Shown one piece after another: positions 23,509 to 38,500 of a stretch of DNA of 64,000 nt. A model generated the notes under the pieces. The model was not told the DNA's origin. It saw only the letters and a list, made by a program, of their open reading frames with translations, and searched no databases. How positions within the stretch are numbered: position 1 is the first letter of the stretch; every line of letters begins with the position of its first letter. A program made the translations under genes and the position numbers. Where the stretch lies: the NCBI GenBank assembly GCA_964059195.1, contig CAXKWD010000006.1, positions 177,256,825 through 177,320,824 of the forward strand. Reading direction: 5' to 3'. The stretch comes from Ectobius pallidus. Lineage: Eukaryota > Arthropoda > Insecta > Blattodea > Ectobiidae.

Positions 23509-26500
23509 TGTTTTATGATAGGTAATCACAGGAGAGTTGGATTTATTAAGACTCTTCCATGAATAAAAGAATAGGGATTATAAATGACTACACCTGCCCA
23601 TGTCGGAAAGCAACACGGACTGTGGATCATCTCCTTTATGAATGCGAAATGCAGCAACAAGCAAGAAATATTTTGAAGGAAGAAATCCGTAAAGAGGGAG
23701 GAAGATGGCCAGTTAAACACACAAAGACTTTATACATAAATATACAAGACATTTCAAGGCATACATAAAAACAATAGTGTACGATAAGATATGAGAACAA
23801 AGCGAAGAAATCATTAATATGTACATAAAAGCATAAAAATTTATATATATACACATACACTTATATGTCATGTAAATAGACTAATGTAAAGTAAATAGGT
23901 TAATATAGGGCACACCATGTAAATAGTCTAATTAAGGAAATACCATGCAGATAGGATAATTAAGTATACACCTAGTAAATAGACTCATTAAGGATATGCT
24001 ATGTAAAAAAACATAAGTTAGGATAGCTAATATAGGACACATCATGTAAATAGAATAACTGAAGATATATAATGTAATAGAATAACTTAGGAAATAACAG
24101 GATAATTTAGGATATATCATGTAAATAGGCTAATTAAGAGTATTATGTAAATTGGTTAAATTAGGATATACAATGTGAATAAGCTATAGATTATGCATGT
24201 AATATTACTACTGTAATGGGGCATGCTGATAAAGAAACGAATAAATAAAAAAATAAAAAATAAAAAGTGTAACGGATTATACAAATAATAATTACTTTCG
24301 TGCTTTGTTATATAAAAACAAAAACTAACAGCTGCGAGATCACGGCATACTAAGAACCAACCATCCATGAATCGATTCTAGTTACCATATCATGATCAGT
24401 GCTACCAATTGTGCATATAAGACATAGTTAACTTCATTCAGGTAAGCTAACAGGACGAACTGGCTAGCACCGAATCGAAATTGTGTTTTTAATTAATGGG
24501 CATTTATATTATTTCAATTTCCAAACAATTTGTGTTGTATTAAATAATGTGTTTTCATTCTGTTCACTGGCAGCATGTGACGTATTAATCACCTCACGTT
24601 GATGCTTACGTTCCAGTAACGAACTGATGATTTATCAGATAAAACCTCGTCCTCATGTTAATAGCAAGCATTTATAAGATAAACGGCCGTGATTGGTCTA
24701 TATCCGAGGAATTGCTAAACGTTATTGGTCAATATCAAACACGCGGCATATGAGTGGCATAGTCTTTATAAAACATTTTTATCTACATTTTTAAGTACCT
24801 CGTGACTTGTAACCTATTTCATAAATTAACCAATGCAAACACTTTTTATCAGAGCATCTATCTACTCTTATACAATTCAACGGCCCTAAATAGCGTGCTT
24901 GCTCGCCCGCTTCGTGAGACATCGGGTATACTCGGCGATGTTCGTCTCTCGCAGTCTAAACTTTCAGGACGACTACAAAAAGGAAAATCGTTTCTTTATT
25001 ACATAAGGCCTAAGTGAAATGAACACAATGAACAAATATTCTAATTTTATTTTTACTTACAATTTTCATAGCTCTGAACCACAAACATTTTTAATAATCT
25101 ACCAGTGTAATTTTCTTAAAAATCCTGGAGTCAATGAATAATGGCGGGCGAAGCCGGGGGCAACAGCTGTAAAATATTGATGGTTTTATCTCTTGAAATA
25201 TCGCTCATAATAATAATCCAAACAAACCATTCCTTCCCTTGAAAAATTATATAATTTCTGAAAATTACACTGAATTGATAAAATAAAATTCACATCATAT
25301 TCATGTCAATAAACAATTGAGAAACAATACGTATTATGTGTTCACAGGTTTCTTTGGAATTGCATAATCGATTCTGATATAGTTTTCCCAGGGGGCGCTT
25401 TCGAATTTTAGAATGTAGCCTACTCTGAAACCGGAATTTATGCTGTTTCATTAATTATTAATGGTTTAGTTTTACAGAAACAAAACACAATTCCAAGGAA
25501 ATACTTATTGCAACAAACACAGCCAGTGTTCAGCTATTTTTCAACACATTCGCCACCGGAATTGAAACATTTGTCATACTGCGGAACCAACTTTTGATAT
25601 CTGAGTCCTACAAGTCTTCCCCCAGGGATTTTAACCACTGTGTGACAAACATTTCCTCCTCTCAATCTTTCTCTGTCATTTCTTAAGGTGTAGGAAAAGA
25701 TGGAAATCACTGGGAGCAAGGTCCGGGCTGTAGGGTGGATGTTTAAACACCTCCTAGCTAGTCTCCTGCAGAAGTTTGGCTTGGAGGTGTTTAAACATTC
25801 ACTCTATAGCCCGGATCTCGCTCCCAGTGATTTCCATCTTTTTCTGCCCCTTAAGAAATGACAGTGAATGACAGAGAGGACGAAATAGTTGTCACACTGT
25901 GTTCAAATCCCAGACGGCAGACTTCTACGACAGAGGTATTCAAAAGTTGGTCACAGGGTAAGACAAATGTTTCAATTCCGGTGAAGAATATGTTGAAAAA
26001 TAGCTGAACACTTGCTGTATCTGCTGGAATATACAAGTCCACGAAATTGTGTTTTGTTTCTGTAAACAGCCCCAGGGAAACTTATTTCGTGAACGAGCCT
26101 CGTACATTATTTTAAAGAGAATAAAATACAGCAATATAAAAAAATGAATTCAGCTTCCTCTTAAATCATACAAAATACAAGAAATGATAGAAATACAATA
26201 TCACACAAAAAGTAGCTTCCAACACAATGACACAATATTCCGTGACAGAAACTGGATTGCACTAATTTAGTAACACTTATTTTTCTGTAGGCTCACCGGG
26301 TATGTCCAGACGAACAATATCGGTGTAATTGTGATGTGGACTTGTTTTGGTCCAGGGGTCATCTGTCCCATAGACCAGCAGAATCCTGGATGATGTAGTC
26401 AGTATCTTGTACATCAGAATGTTCTCTCCTTTACTTCTTGCGTCCAGTTCCGCCATGGACCAGGGGATGCTGCATTGTCAAGGTAATCAGAAAAGTTCAC

Positions 26501-29500
26501 AATCCAAAGATATAACTTAGTTAAAGTCACTGTTTTCATATAATTTGCTAATAATATTAGTTAATTTTAGAAGTCAAAATATTATTCATTACTTAGGCTA
26601 CTTACTCAATGACAAAAGACAATTTCTTAGCAAGTTAAAGGAATATTATCTATTTTATGGAACCCAAGGTTCATTGCCGCGCTTACCTGAGCCCGCCATT
26701 CAACCCTATTCTGTGCTAACTCCATCCAACCATCCCTTGCAAATCCTACTTCTCTTAAATCTATCCTAATATTGTCCTCCCACCTACGTCTAGGTCTTCC
26801 AAGTGGTCTTTTCCCTTTGGGTCTCCCAGTCAATACCTTTGAGACATGTCTTTCCTCCCCCATGCGTGCAACATGTCCGGCCCATTTCATACTCCAAAGC
26901 AGCACGGCCTACATATATATTGATAATAAATAGCCCTAAGAAATGAATAAATCTGCCAGGCACTTATTCAAGATAGCAGTAGGCCAAAATATAACTTCAA
27001 ATCCTAAAAACTTGTTATGACAAAAAATCCTTTGATAGCATATGTAAGCTTTTTCTAAATTCATAATTAAATCAGAGTGATTCATTTGCCACAAATTTAA
27101 GATCACGAAATCTAAATTACATGGGTTTGAAAATAAGTTATTGGCTCAAAAACACTTATAGAAAGACACCTAATATTATCAGTAAATTTCATTAGTTCTG
27201 CAGTCTACGAAACAGTTTACTAATAATATTAGCAATATTTATTAAAAGTTCTATGAGGCCCTGCATAGAATTACCTGTAGTCGTCCTCACAGCCGTCGAA
27301 GAAGTCCTGCACGTACCCGAATTCATGGCACTCTTGATACTTCCACACGTCTGAAACAGTTTGGCACTTGAATAGCTATTTATGTATCAATTACGCAAAA
27401 TAACGCTTTAGCGGCCGAGGCTGAAATACTGGATGAGTCCGATAAAGCTTTTGGTGCATACAATATTTTTTAGTAAAAGCTCTCTAAATTATATGAAATA
27501 AAACAAAAATACCGTATAATTAATTATAATGAAAGGCAGTCAGTCATTTCTTTAAGTTATATTGTCATGGCCATCTAAAGTATTTTTCATATGGGAAGCC
27601 TTTTCCTTCACCGCCAATCACGTGCACAGGCTAAAAGGCTGCCGCTGTCAGTGAGAGTCTTCCCTCCGTCTCGCCGTCTCTGATTGGACCGCGTATATAT
27701 GCAGTTGAAGGACATAGGGCTTGTCATCTGCAAAGCACTGTAGATCATAAAACAACAATGACCGTACGTAGCAATAACAAATGTGGTAGTAAAGATGCAT
27801 AATATATAAGTCCCTTGTTTGTAAACAATATTGCATACCAACTAGTATTTATGAAAAGCTTGTGAAAATATAAATGATAATACCGAGGAAATTTCAATCC
27901 AAGCCAGAAACATTGAATTGGAGCTGCTGCCAGCAACTTCACGGCAAAAATAGGCTATGAGAAGGGATATATTACGGCATTTAAATGCTGTTGCGTCCAT
28001 GGTAAGGAATGTTTTTCAAGTGAACCAAAATGTGAAAAGTTGTTGGCTTATATTTGTTGTCATGTGATGAAGTGGGCTACCGTGTTTTGCGAAAAATCCT
28101 GGTAAAGTTTCTGATTATCATAAATAAACGTGTTGGCTTAAATTTGTTGTTTTATGACCAATTATATGCGTAAATCCATGTTAAAGTTGGTGTGACTGGT
28201 CAATGCCATCTGGGTTTTGTTTATAGATTGTCATGACGACTTTAAAGGACAAGGCCGCTAAAATTGCATTTTGAATGCAGTTTGAATGCACTTTTATGCA
28301 ATTTTAGCGGCCTTGGTTGCTAAAATGCAATTTTTCGGCTTGTTACCAGTCCGACAAGCAGCTGTTTTAGAGAGCGTGTACTAAAAAAGTTTTTATTTCA
28401 CTCCTGGACGCCCACCTGTAGGAGGGTGGATCAAAAAGTAACAACAATATATTACAACAAGTTTAATAGGTACCATTAAACACAAATGCAGACACGAAGG
28501 GACATCTTTTGTCTATTTTTCTATATAATCCCCAAGTTTCTCAACACATTTCTCCCATCGTGATACCAGTTTCAAAATACACTGTTCATAGAAGTCCGTT
28601 CGGTTGGAGTATATCCATCTGCGGACTGCTGTTTTCACTTCTGCACCTGACGCAAAGCGTTTACCGGCCAGGAATTTCTTCGTGGGACCAAAGAAATGAG
28701 AGGCCAATGGTGCCAGGTCTGGACTGTATGGAGGATGCTGGAACACCTCCCAACCAAATTTGTTGAATTTCTCACGAACAACTGCAGCATCATTGTCGTC
28801 TCCATACACGCCACGCATGTTCCTGTGCATTTCACTCGGCTTATGCCCTTTTAACCCATCAAAGTCGCACTACACCTCGCTGCTCTTCACAATGGGCGAT
28901 AGTAACATGGGCGCCATATTTGTTGGTTAGTTCACGTTAGAGCTACACATGAGAACAAAATAGCGTCTGTAGCGGAAGCTTCAAACTCCATCTGGGTGAA
29001 AGTTGAGCATCCCGGCCGCAATACCAACGCAGAAAAAAAATATTGTGCGTTACTTTTCGATCCAACCTCGTGTTCTAAAAATCCGAATTTAGTAATTTAA
29101 TTCATTTTAGTTGCTTACAGTAGTGGGTGGAGTTGATGAGGTGCTTGGGTTTGACTCCCACGTTGCAGTACTGGTTCGCATCCAGAACTTTGAAGCAGGC
29201 TTCTTCCAGCGTTGTCACATCTGAATCCATGATCTTGTAGTTGTACTGAGAGGCACGGATCATGTTGGCCGTGAGCATCCGGTATACAGGGTTGTATATA
29301 CAGCTGTGAACTCTAAGCCATCGAAAAATACAATTAGAGGTGCAACTTTAGCTAAGTCCAAATACTTAAATTATGATATGGCAACCATTGTTCTACATTG
29401 TCGTACAAAATTTACCGTAAAACAAAAGTATGAAATTTAAAGGTTTAACCAAAAATTCTGAAGACCATAAAAAGCCGGAAATTTCCCAGAACTTTAGAAA

Positions 29501-32500
29501 TACCTTACGCCTAAACACGGACGGCCGGACAAAGACGTAAAAATCTTATGTGAAAGTCACATAACTTCCTCTGCCCAAAAAAAAGTTAGCAGTATTCTCA
29601 TATCCTTTTACAGAATCGCAAGACACATTTTTACCCTATTATTATCCTATAAATACCTCTTCTTTCAATGATGCGACTAAAAGCGCAGGCTATATAACAA
29701 ACTTTAAAAAAAAGAACAGGTGACTGCAGACGTTTATTGAACTTTCCGCCGTAAAGAATAATTTCCGAAATTTATCGAATATTTCCCTCAGATACTTCTT
29801 TACTCTATGCATGGCCAACAACACATCTTTCTCACTTCACATTCTTTTAAAGAATAAGAGGCCGTGAAAGAGCGCGTATTCAGTTGTTCATCACGCAAGA
29901 CAAAATTTCTACAAACAGTGGGTGAACAGTGGGTGGCTTGTAACTACCCTCAGAGAATTTTTTCGAAAAAAAGTTTCAAATAAAAGTTTTAGCTCTCAGT
30001 AAAAGGAACACATGTGCAAATTTTAAAGAAAATCGTTAGAGCCGTTTTCGAGAAAATCGCGAAAAACAAAAATTTCTTCATGTAAAGTCCCCTTAAAAAT
30101 AAGATAAATTTGTCGCCAATCTTCGAATCACATCTTCAGAAGGTACCTGACCCAAATATGAAATTTTGTTTTCATACGAATCTCCATTTCGGAGCTAGCC
30201 TGTTCACAAAGTTCCACACAGACAGACACACACACAGACATGTTTCCAAAAATAGTATTTTTGGATTCAGGGGGCCTTGAAACGTGTATATATGCTAAAA
30301 ACTCAACTTCGAATTTTGGGGTCGAAAACAATACTTCCTCTACCTATAGTACCCATGGTACGGGCAGAGGAAGTAAAAATACGGACGTTTGGCGACCCTT
30401 CATAGAGGAAGTGCAGAAGTATTGAATAATGACCAGGGTCCGGATTTTGAAGACGTAAAATACTTTTAAAAAATGATATATAACATGAGTGCATAAATAC
30501 AACAACAAAAAAATCGGGTGCATGGAACGCCACGCGACAGAAGTCAAACTTGGCTTTTCAATTTTTTTTTTTTTTATTTTGGATTTGTTAATTTTGGATT
30601 TTTTAAATTTTGGATTTTTACAATGGCCACCCACTCAATGCCTGATACATTTCCCGCGCCCGCTCCCGTATTTTTTTTTAATTTTTGGATTTATTAATTT
30701 TGGATTTTTTAATTTTGCATTTTCCGATTTTTTAATTTTGGATCTTTGAATTTTTTTAAATTTGAAATTTTGGATTTTTTTAAATTTTGAATTAGCCTAA
30801 TCATTGAGTTGGTTGTTTTCTGTGCAGTCCGTCACTTGCAATGACGATTTTGTTCGTAACGCAACTTTGGGTTAGCTCTCGATTTACTCCTAGCGCGGCT
30901 AAAAAAGTTTCACTTCAAAAATACCCAAAAATCTGTATGAAAATACTAGTTTATTCGTAAGATTTGTGTCCATTCTACATTTCTACTATGCACTGTCATT
31001 TACAATTTACACTTTTTGAGCAGCGTTAACATGGTGGTAATTCAGATGTTTAAATTATGATACACTTGTGGATTTGAAATATTTTAGTAAACATATCTAC
31101 AACATAGGCCTACACTATTAAATTTAAACAATTTTTCAAACTTTCATGCCAAATTTTTCACAAGTTAGTGATGCAAATTATTATTATATTTTTTTTTAAA
31201 TCTGGACATTACATGAAGTATTTTAGTCTGTGTAATGGAACCACATAAGCATGAAAAGTTTCAACAAAATATATCTTATAAACATTTTACGAGTGCTAGT
31301 TGAAATGAACGACTTCAGATGAGCCTCTTGTACGATTGCTTCTTTTAAGGTAGACTATAGGCTAATAAGTTTCATTGCAGAAAATATTATGATAATGAGT
31401 AATGACATGTAATTTCAATTGATGTAAACATATTTAGTTTAATTAATCAACATTACTGTCTTAACGATGTCTTTAAAAGTTTATTTTAGGTAGATTTCGA
31501 AGAAAAATCTACCTATTGCAATCGATACCATGTCATGACTTTCGAAAAATTCTTTCATATCTTTACGTTTCATGTTCCCCTAAGTACGAAACCACTGCCC
31601 GTAATTTTGAAGATATTTGAACGAAATTTTATTATGGTATTTATAGGCCCAATAGTTCGGACAAGTCCGTTAATGAGCAAAATTGACCCAAGGGGGAGGG
31701 GGTTGAAATTTTGAAAAATTTATATCTCGGCCCCTATGAAGTATAGAGGGAAACTTTGTTTGAATAAATTAAAGTACTCCCTATGGAGTTCACAGTGACA
31801 CCAACGATTCGGGGGTTTTGGGGGTACGAGTGGGGGTGGGGGTGATGGAAATTCGAAATTTTTGAAACCATGTCTTGTGGGGTATCGTTGAAAAGCTCTT
31901 GGTGAGTACTCTACAAATCAATAATAATTTTCTCGATAGCTCTCATAAAAGGCGAGATTTGAATGTTTGAAAAAATACTCTTTCCTCTTTTTTGCAGTTA
32001 TTATTGCGGGTTTGTCATGTCAAGGCTAAAGAAGAAGAGTGCTGCGCAGCGACAATAAATTAAACCAAAAGCACTTCGAAATCTACCTCAGCCTGTAGAC
32101 CTGCCTAAAGGGATTTTTTTTATAACCAAGGATTCACTCACCCCTGAATGCTCATGTCGATCAGATAGTTGGCTGTTCTTGCTAATCCTTCTCCACAAGT
32201 TTTATTGATTGTGTTTACAACCACCGGGTAGAAATCTGTAACAAGAAATAATAACAATAATAATAATAATAATAATAATAATTATTATTATAAATATAAT
32301 AAAATCAGGTAAACTGATGTAACAAAGTGCCAGTATGTTTTTGTTTAATCAGTTATGACTGCAATTATGATTTGCAGAATGTGTTTTTTTTTAAATTGAT
32401 TTCCAAGTTAAGCTCCAGATTTATTCATTAAGCAGGGCTTACGGAAGAAGAAAGGTCTACCATCTCGGCCACCTGGGTCATTTTAACGGTCTAGTTCGAT

Positions 32501-35500
32501 AAGCGCATGTAAATCAATATGTTTTTTGTCATAGCTACCTATATTTAAATTTCCAAGGCCTTACAAGATCACAGTAAAACAATAGGCTATGTTGTCAAGA
32601 TAACTGATTTTCATTTTTTTTATAAATTCTTTCGAATACGTATATTACCATAAAATAGGCACTAAATTGAGCATTACTCCGAAACAGGTCAACCGATTTT
32701 ATCCATTATGAATAGACTCTTCCCATGGACATTATAAATGTGTATACCAAGTTTCATAAAAATCCGGGAAAGCGTACTTGAGTTACTGCGTCTTTAAAAT
32801 ATACACTAAATTGGGGTTTACTCCGGTACCGGTCTACCGATTTGGTCCAGTATCAGTAGACGTCTTTCCACGTACATTATAAATGGGTATACAAAATTTC
32901 AGGAAAATCCAATAAAGCATATTTGAGTTATTGCGACTTCTTATATATTAACATAAAAACACTAAATTGGGCATTATTCCGGTACTGGCCAACCGATTTG
33001 GTCCAATATCAATAAACGTCTTCCCATGGACATTATAAATGTGTTTTCCAAGTTTCATGAAAATCCGAAAAAGCGTATTTGAGTTATGGTGCGTACAGAC
33101 ACACGGACAGACAGACGGACAGACATTTTTTCGTCAACCACACAATCTCATAAAGTACCATACTGGCACTTAATAATAACAATAGTAATAGTGTAGTTTT
33201 ATTTACAGATTAATACACGTTTTGACGTCCCCTGTTTCTACAATGCGAAATGTGTCTCTGAACAGCCTATTTGGGTTAGGTATGTTCTGGGGAACTGCCA
33301 TGACTTTCTGTTACTTGTACTTTTTCTGCGATTTTCTCTGTAACGATTTTGTTTACATTTTTGTACACTTATACTAAGATTGTTGGGCGATGACATAAAC
33401 ACAGTCGGGAGAAATGCAGAAAGTATTTTCGATGCCTGCGGGAATGTTGGAATGGAAATTAATACACAAAAAACTAAGTGTATGGTCATGGAACGTCAAA
33501 ATATTAGAATAGCCGGTAGGCCTAAATCGTTCGAACAAGTGGAGAAATTCAAATATCTGGGAGCAATAATTACAGATACAAATGATGTTACGGCAGAAGT
33601 TAAGTGTCGACTGATTTCAGGAAATGCTCTTTTCTTTTTCAGTTCGTAAATTTTTATCTTCTCGTCTTCTGTCCAGAAATCTATATATATATAAGACAGT
33701 TATCCTGCCAGTTCTATTATATGGAAAAGAGACATGGAAAACAGGGGGCTTAGGAAAATATTTGGGCCTAAGAGAGATGAAAACTGCAAAACGACGAGCT
33801 TCATAACCTGTACTCTTCACCGAATATAGTAAGGGTAATTAAATCACGGAGGATGAAATGGGGGAGGAAAGATGTATCTAAAAAATACATCCGAAGGGAA
33901 AAGAGCACTTGGAAGACCTAGGCGTAGATGAGAGGACAATATTAGGATAGATTTAATGGAAGTAGGATTTGCGAGCGATGGTTGGATGGAGTTGGCACAG
34001 AATAGGGTTGAATGGCGGGCTCAGGTAAGCGTGGCAATGAACCTTCGGGTCGATCAAATAGGTAATATTCCTTTAGCTTACTTAGAAATTGTCTATTGCC
34101 ATTGAATAAGTAAGTATATTAAGAGATAGAAGTTTCCTATCAGTCATCGTTCAACTGAATGCACACTCCTTGCAATGCTTACCTGAAAAGAGCGGCTTGG
34201 CCACCAGCAGAGCACTAGAAGCCCAGGCTCCGTGTATGACGTCAGGATACAGCCCCCTAAGTTTGACTGCGAGCCTCCCAGGGTACGAGCACCCCACGGC
34301 TATCCACTTTGTGCCTGCAGGAAGCAGTTCGCTCTGCAGTTTGATGAACTTGACGAAGTCCGTCAGTGCCTGGTCGCTTGTGCAATACTGAATGTCAGAG
34401 CTGATCCACCTTCAACAGCCAAAATACGCGTTACACTCACAGAGGCGATGGTAATTCAGTTATGAGTCGCATATTAATTTTTCGTTACCTCTGGTCGTCG
34501 TCGAGGTCGCTGTAACATCTGTGCTCCACTGCAAAGGCCATTCCGCCCGTCGCATTCACCACGTCCATCACGAAGTCCTTCGGCTCCTTGGAGCCCCCGG
34601 AACTCTCCGGTCCTATCACCAGGAACGCAGGTCCGTTGCTGTAGCTGCCGTATTCGTTGTACAACTGAAAGCCAAAAAGATTTCAAGAGTCTGTTTTAAC
34701 TCGACTTTTTGTCTGTGAATTCGCCACGAAACACGTTCGATTTTCTTCCATTTTGGCATTAATGTTCAAGATGATGGCCGTATCATGTAACGTTCAGACA
34801 AATCGTTGGAACAAGTGAAGAAGTTCAAATATCTGGGAGCAATAATTACAGACAAAAATAATATTAAGGCAGAAGTTAAGTGTGGACTGAAATCAGGAAA
34901 TGCTTGTTTTTATGCAGTTCAGAAACTCTTATCTTCTCGTCTTCTGTCCAGAAATCTAAAAATAAACATTTTGTGCCGGTTGTATTATATGGATGTGAGA
35001 CATTGAAAACAGGGGACTTAATGAAATATTCAGACCTAAGAGAGATGAAAACTGCACAACGACGAGCTTCAGGACCTGTACTCTTCACCGGATATAGTAA
35101 GGGGAATTAAATCACGGAGGATGAAATGGGGGAGGAAAGACATATCTCAAAAGTATTGACTGGGAGACCCGAAGGGAAAATACCGCTAGGAAGGCCTAGA
35201 TGTAGGTGGGAGGACAATATTGGGACAGATTTAAGAGAAGTAGGATTTGCGAGGGATGATTGGATGGAGTTAGCACAGAATAGGGTTGAATGGCGGGCTC
35301 AGGTAAGCGCGGCAATTAACCTTCGGGTTCCATAAAATAGATAATTCCCTTAGCTTGCTTAGGAATTGTCTATTGCCATTGAGTAAGCAAACAGTTCAGG
35401 CTATAAAAATTAATCATATCTTCATCCTTGAGTGTGAAATTTTCTACAACTTGGTTCCACCCTATTTAATGGAGTGGCATTTCGTACGCAGTCAGTTGCG

Positions 35501-38500
35501 AGCGCTATTTTCCATTTTCTTCCAATTTGGCATAAATTTTCCTTGAAGTAATTAAATACACGTATGTGTAAGGGCTTTTAATTTTTTATTCCGTTTCAGG
35601 ATGAAGAACGCATGTTATATATTTATTTTATTTGCGAGGTCACACTTTAAGAACTGTAGTTACATATATGAATCCATGATCATTAAGAGGAATTAACTAT
35701 ACATTTGAGGTCTCTGATGAATATAACTAACTCCATCACTTAGGGGGAGTTTGTCCACTTCTTGACTGCGTACACTGTATCTCATTCACAGCTTCAAGAT
35801 GACAGGCAGGGCCCGGATTTTGACGAAATGTCATCTTTTAACTGCAACATCATGGACGTTGCCCACTAGTGCAGATATTTTGATCATGCAGATGATAAAA
35901 ATGGTAATGTTTAGGGTTTTTTGGTCCTTTTTTTCCAAGATTTCATTTTTAGGTCATTTTTAGGATTCATTGTCATTATTTGGTCGATTTACGTCATGTT
36001 TTTCACATTTCATATGTGTAGGTTATTTTTAAAATATAAAGTCATCATTTTGTGTTGTTTCTCGCATTATATAGAGTTTTTCTGCATTTACTTACATTGA
36101 ATATTATCGGAGCTCTAAATAAGCATAAATAAATAGATCTTGTTATAATTTTTATTTGGATACAGAAAGACGATGTTTGCTGTTTGCATTTAACTGTTTA
36201 TAGCAATTAACTAATTATAAGCCTATAATAATTGAACAACATTAGTGGCGCCAACTTATATGGGCCCCTGGGGCTCAAGCCCACCCAATAATTTGTCTTC
36301 TATTGTTATTATAATTATTTATTGCTATTACTAGAAATTGTGTTTCATTGTTGGATTGCTATAAAGCTAATATCGGGCAGTTTGACATACAGTTTGCTAC
36401 AAATTTTTGTCTTTCTCTCTCAACACAGTTTCCACAGCCACCGCGAAAAGATATTTTTATGCTTTGAAAATACAATAGACTTTTTTGTATTCAGAAAAAA
36501 ATAAAATCAGGTAAACTGATGTAACAAAGTGCCAGTATGTTTTTGTTTAATCAGTTATGACTGCAATTATGATAGGCCTATGCAGAATATGTTTTTTTTT
36601 TTTTAAATTGATTTCCTAGTTAAGCTCCAGATTTATTCATTAAGCAGGGCTTACGGAAGAACAAAGGTCTAGTTTTTTTTTAATGAGATTAAAATCTTCC
36701 AGCATCACCTGAACTGTACAGATATGTGATATCATGACAATCGCACACTCACATAAAAATGTCAAAAAAAAATCAAATTGGCCGGTTTCGGGTTTTGAAC
36801 CATGGACTCCAGAATGTGAGGCCAAAGCGTTACCATCTCGGCCACCGGGGTCATTTTAACGGTCTAGTTGGATAAGCGCTTGTAAATCGATAGTGTTTTT
36901 TGTCATAGCTACCTGTATTTTAATTTCCAAGGCCTTATAAGATAACAGTAAAACAATAGGCAGTGTTGTCAAGATAATTGATTTTCATTTTTTTTAATAA
37001 ATTCTTTCGAATACGTATATTACCATAAAATAGGCACTAAATTGAGCATTACTCCGAAACAGGTCAACCGATTTTATCCATTATAAATAGACGTCTTCCC
37101 ATGGACATTATAAATGCGTATACGAAGTTTCAAAAATATACGATAAAGCGTATTTGAGTTATTGCGCCTTTAAAGTAGACATTCAATTGGGGTTTACTCC
37201 GGTACCGGTCAACAGATTAGGTTCAAATTCAATAGGGCACTTCTCATGAACGTCATAAATGAGTATACCAAGTTTCATGGAAATCCGATACAGCGTATTT
37301 GAGTTATGGCGCCTTTCTATTAGAAAGGCGCCATAATCTATTAAAATAGGCACTAAATTGGGCATTACACCGGTACCGGTGAACCGATTTGGTTCAATAT
37401 CAATAGGGTTCTTCCCATGGACATTATAAACGTGTATACCAAGTTTCATTAAAATTCGACAAAGCGTATTTGAGTTATGGCGCGTACAGACACACGGACA
37501 GACGGACAGACATTTTTCGTCCCCAAACACAATCTCATAAAGTACCATACTGGCACTTAATAATCGTGTTGCTTTTCTAAATATATAAAAGGTAAGCGCA
37601 GAAAAGTTAAATTTGGAATTTAGACGATCCTTAATCACAGGACATGCCAAAGTGAAAGGAACATGTAGAAATAATGAATTAAAAAAGACTGGGTAAATCA
37701 GCAAGGGACAACAAAGTAGAGGGAAGAACCAAGTAAGGGGCGGGAGTTATAATAATTTTAAAATCTTTGAGCCCGCCCAATGTTTTTCAAAACTTGGCGC
37801 CCCCAACATAAATGTAGAATAGACACAAATGTTATGAATAAACTAATATTTTCATAAAATTTTTTGTTGTATTTTTGCAGTCATTTTTAAAGTATTTTTA
37901 GGTCATCAAAATCCGGTAGGTATCAAGTTCCCCCCCCCCTGACGAGGACACTTAGGGCCTACAAAGATAAATGCAAAGCAATAAGAGATTTTTTGTTTCC
38001 ATTATTTTCATTTAGAGGTGGTGGACTCGCATTTGGGACGTCCCAGGTTCAAATCCCGTGGCCGGCCAATTTGAGATGGGTTTTTTTCATGGTTTCCCAA
38101 ATCATAAAGCCAAATGCAGAATTGAATATTTACATACCATGAATCATCCTCACCATTTCATCCATTTAAATTAATATCAGTTGAAATTTACTCCATTAAA
38201 TACACCGACAATAGAAACAATTGACAAGCAATAGTTCCATGGCCTACCCTACTGTACAGACACAGATCCCTAACTCCTGATATGACCTCGCAACTTAAAG
38301 AGTATAAACACAGCTAAAATTAAAAAAAAATTGTTATATTTTGTACACAAAAATGTTGTTAATTTAGATTTCTGATTGATGCATTATAGGATCAATACGG
38401 TGATCTACAGAATGTCTTATGAGAACATTATAAAACGGAATACTTTTGGAAAAGGACGTTTGGATTCATATAGTCGTTGAGAAGTTGCGTTGCTAACCAA

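Noticed and set aside
27608..27942. CCAAT/TATA-like promoter and short frames in S28 intron 6
   Set aside because: The motifs are weak individually, no downstream coding exon follows on the plus strand, and the frames overlap without family resemblance.
37183..37704. 173-codon minus-strand frame
   Set aside because: It translates the tandem ACTCCGGTACCGG units of a TIR element; similar frames appear at each copy (1891-2076, 22479-22685).
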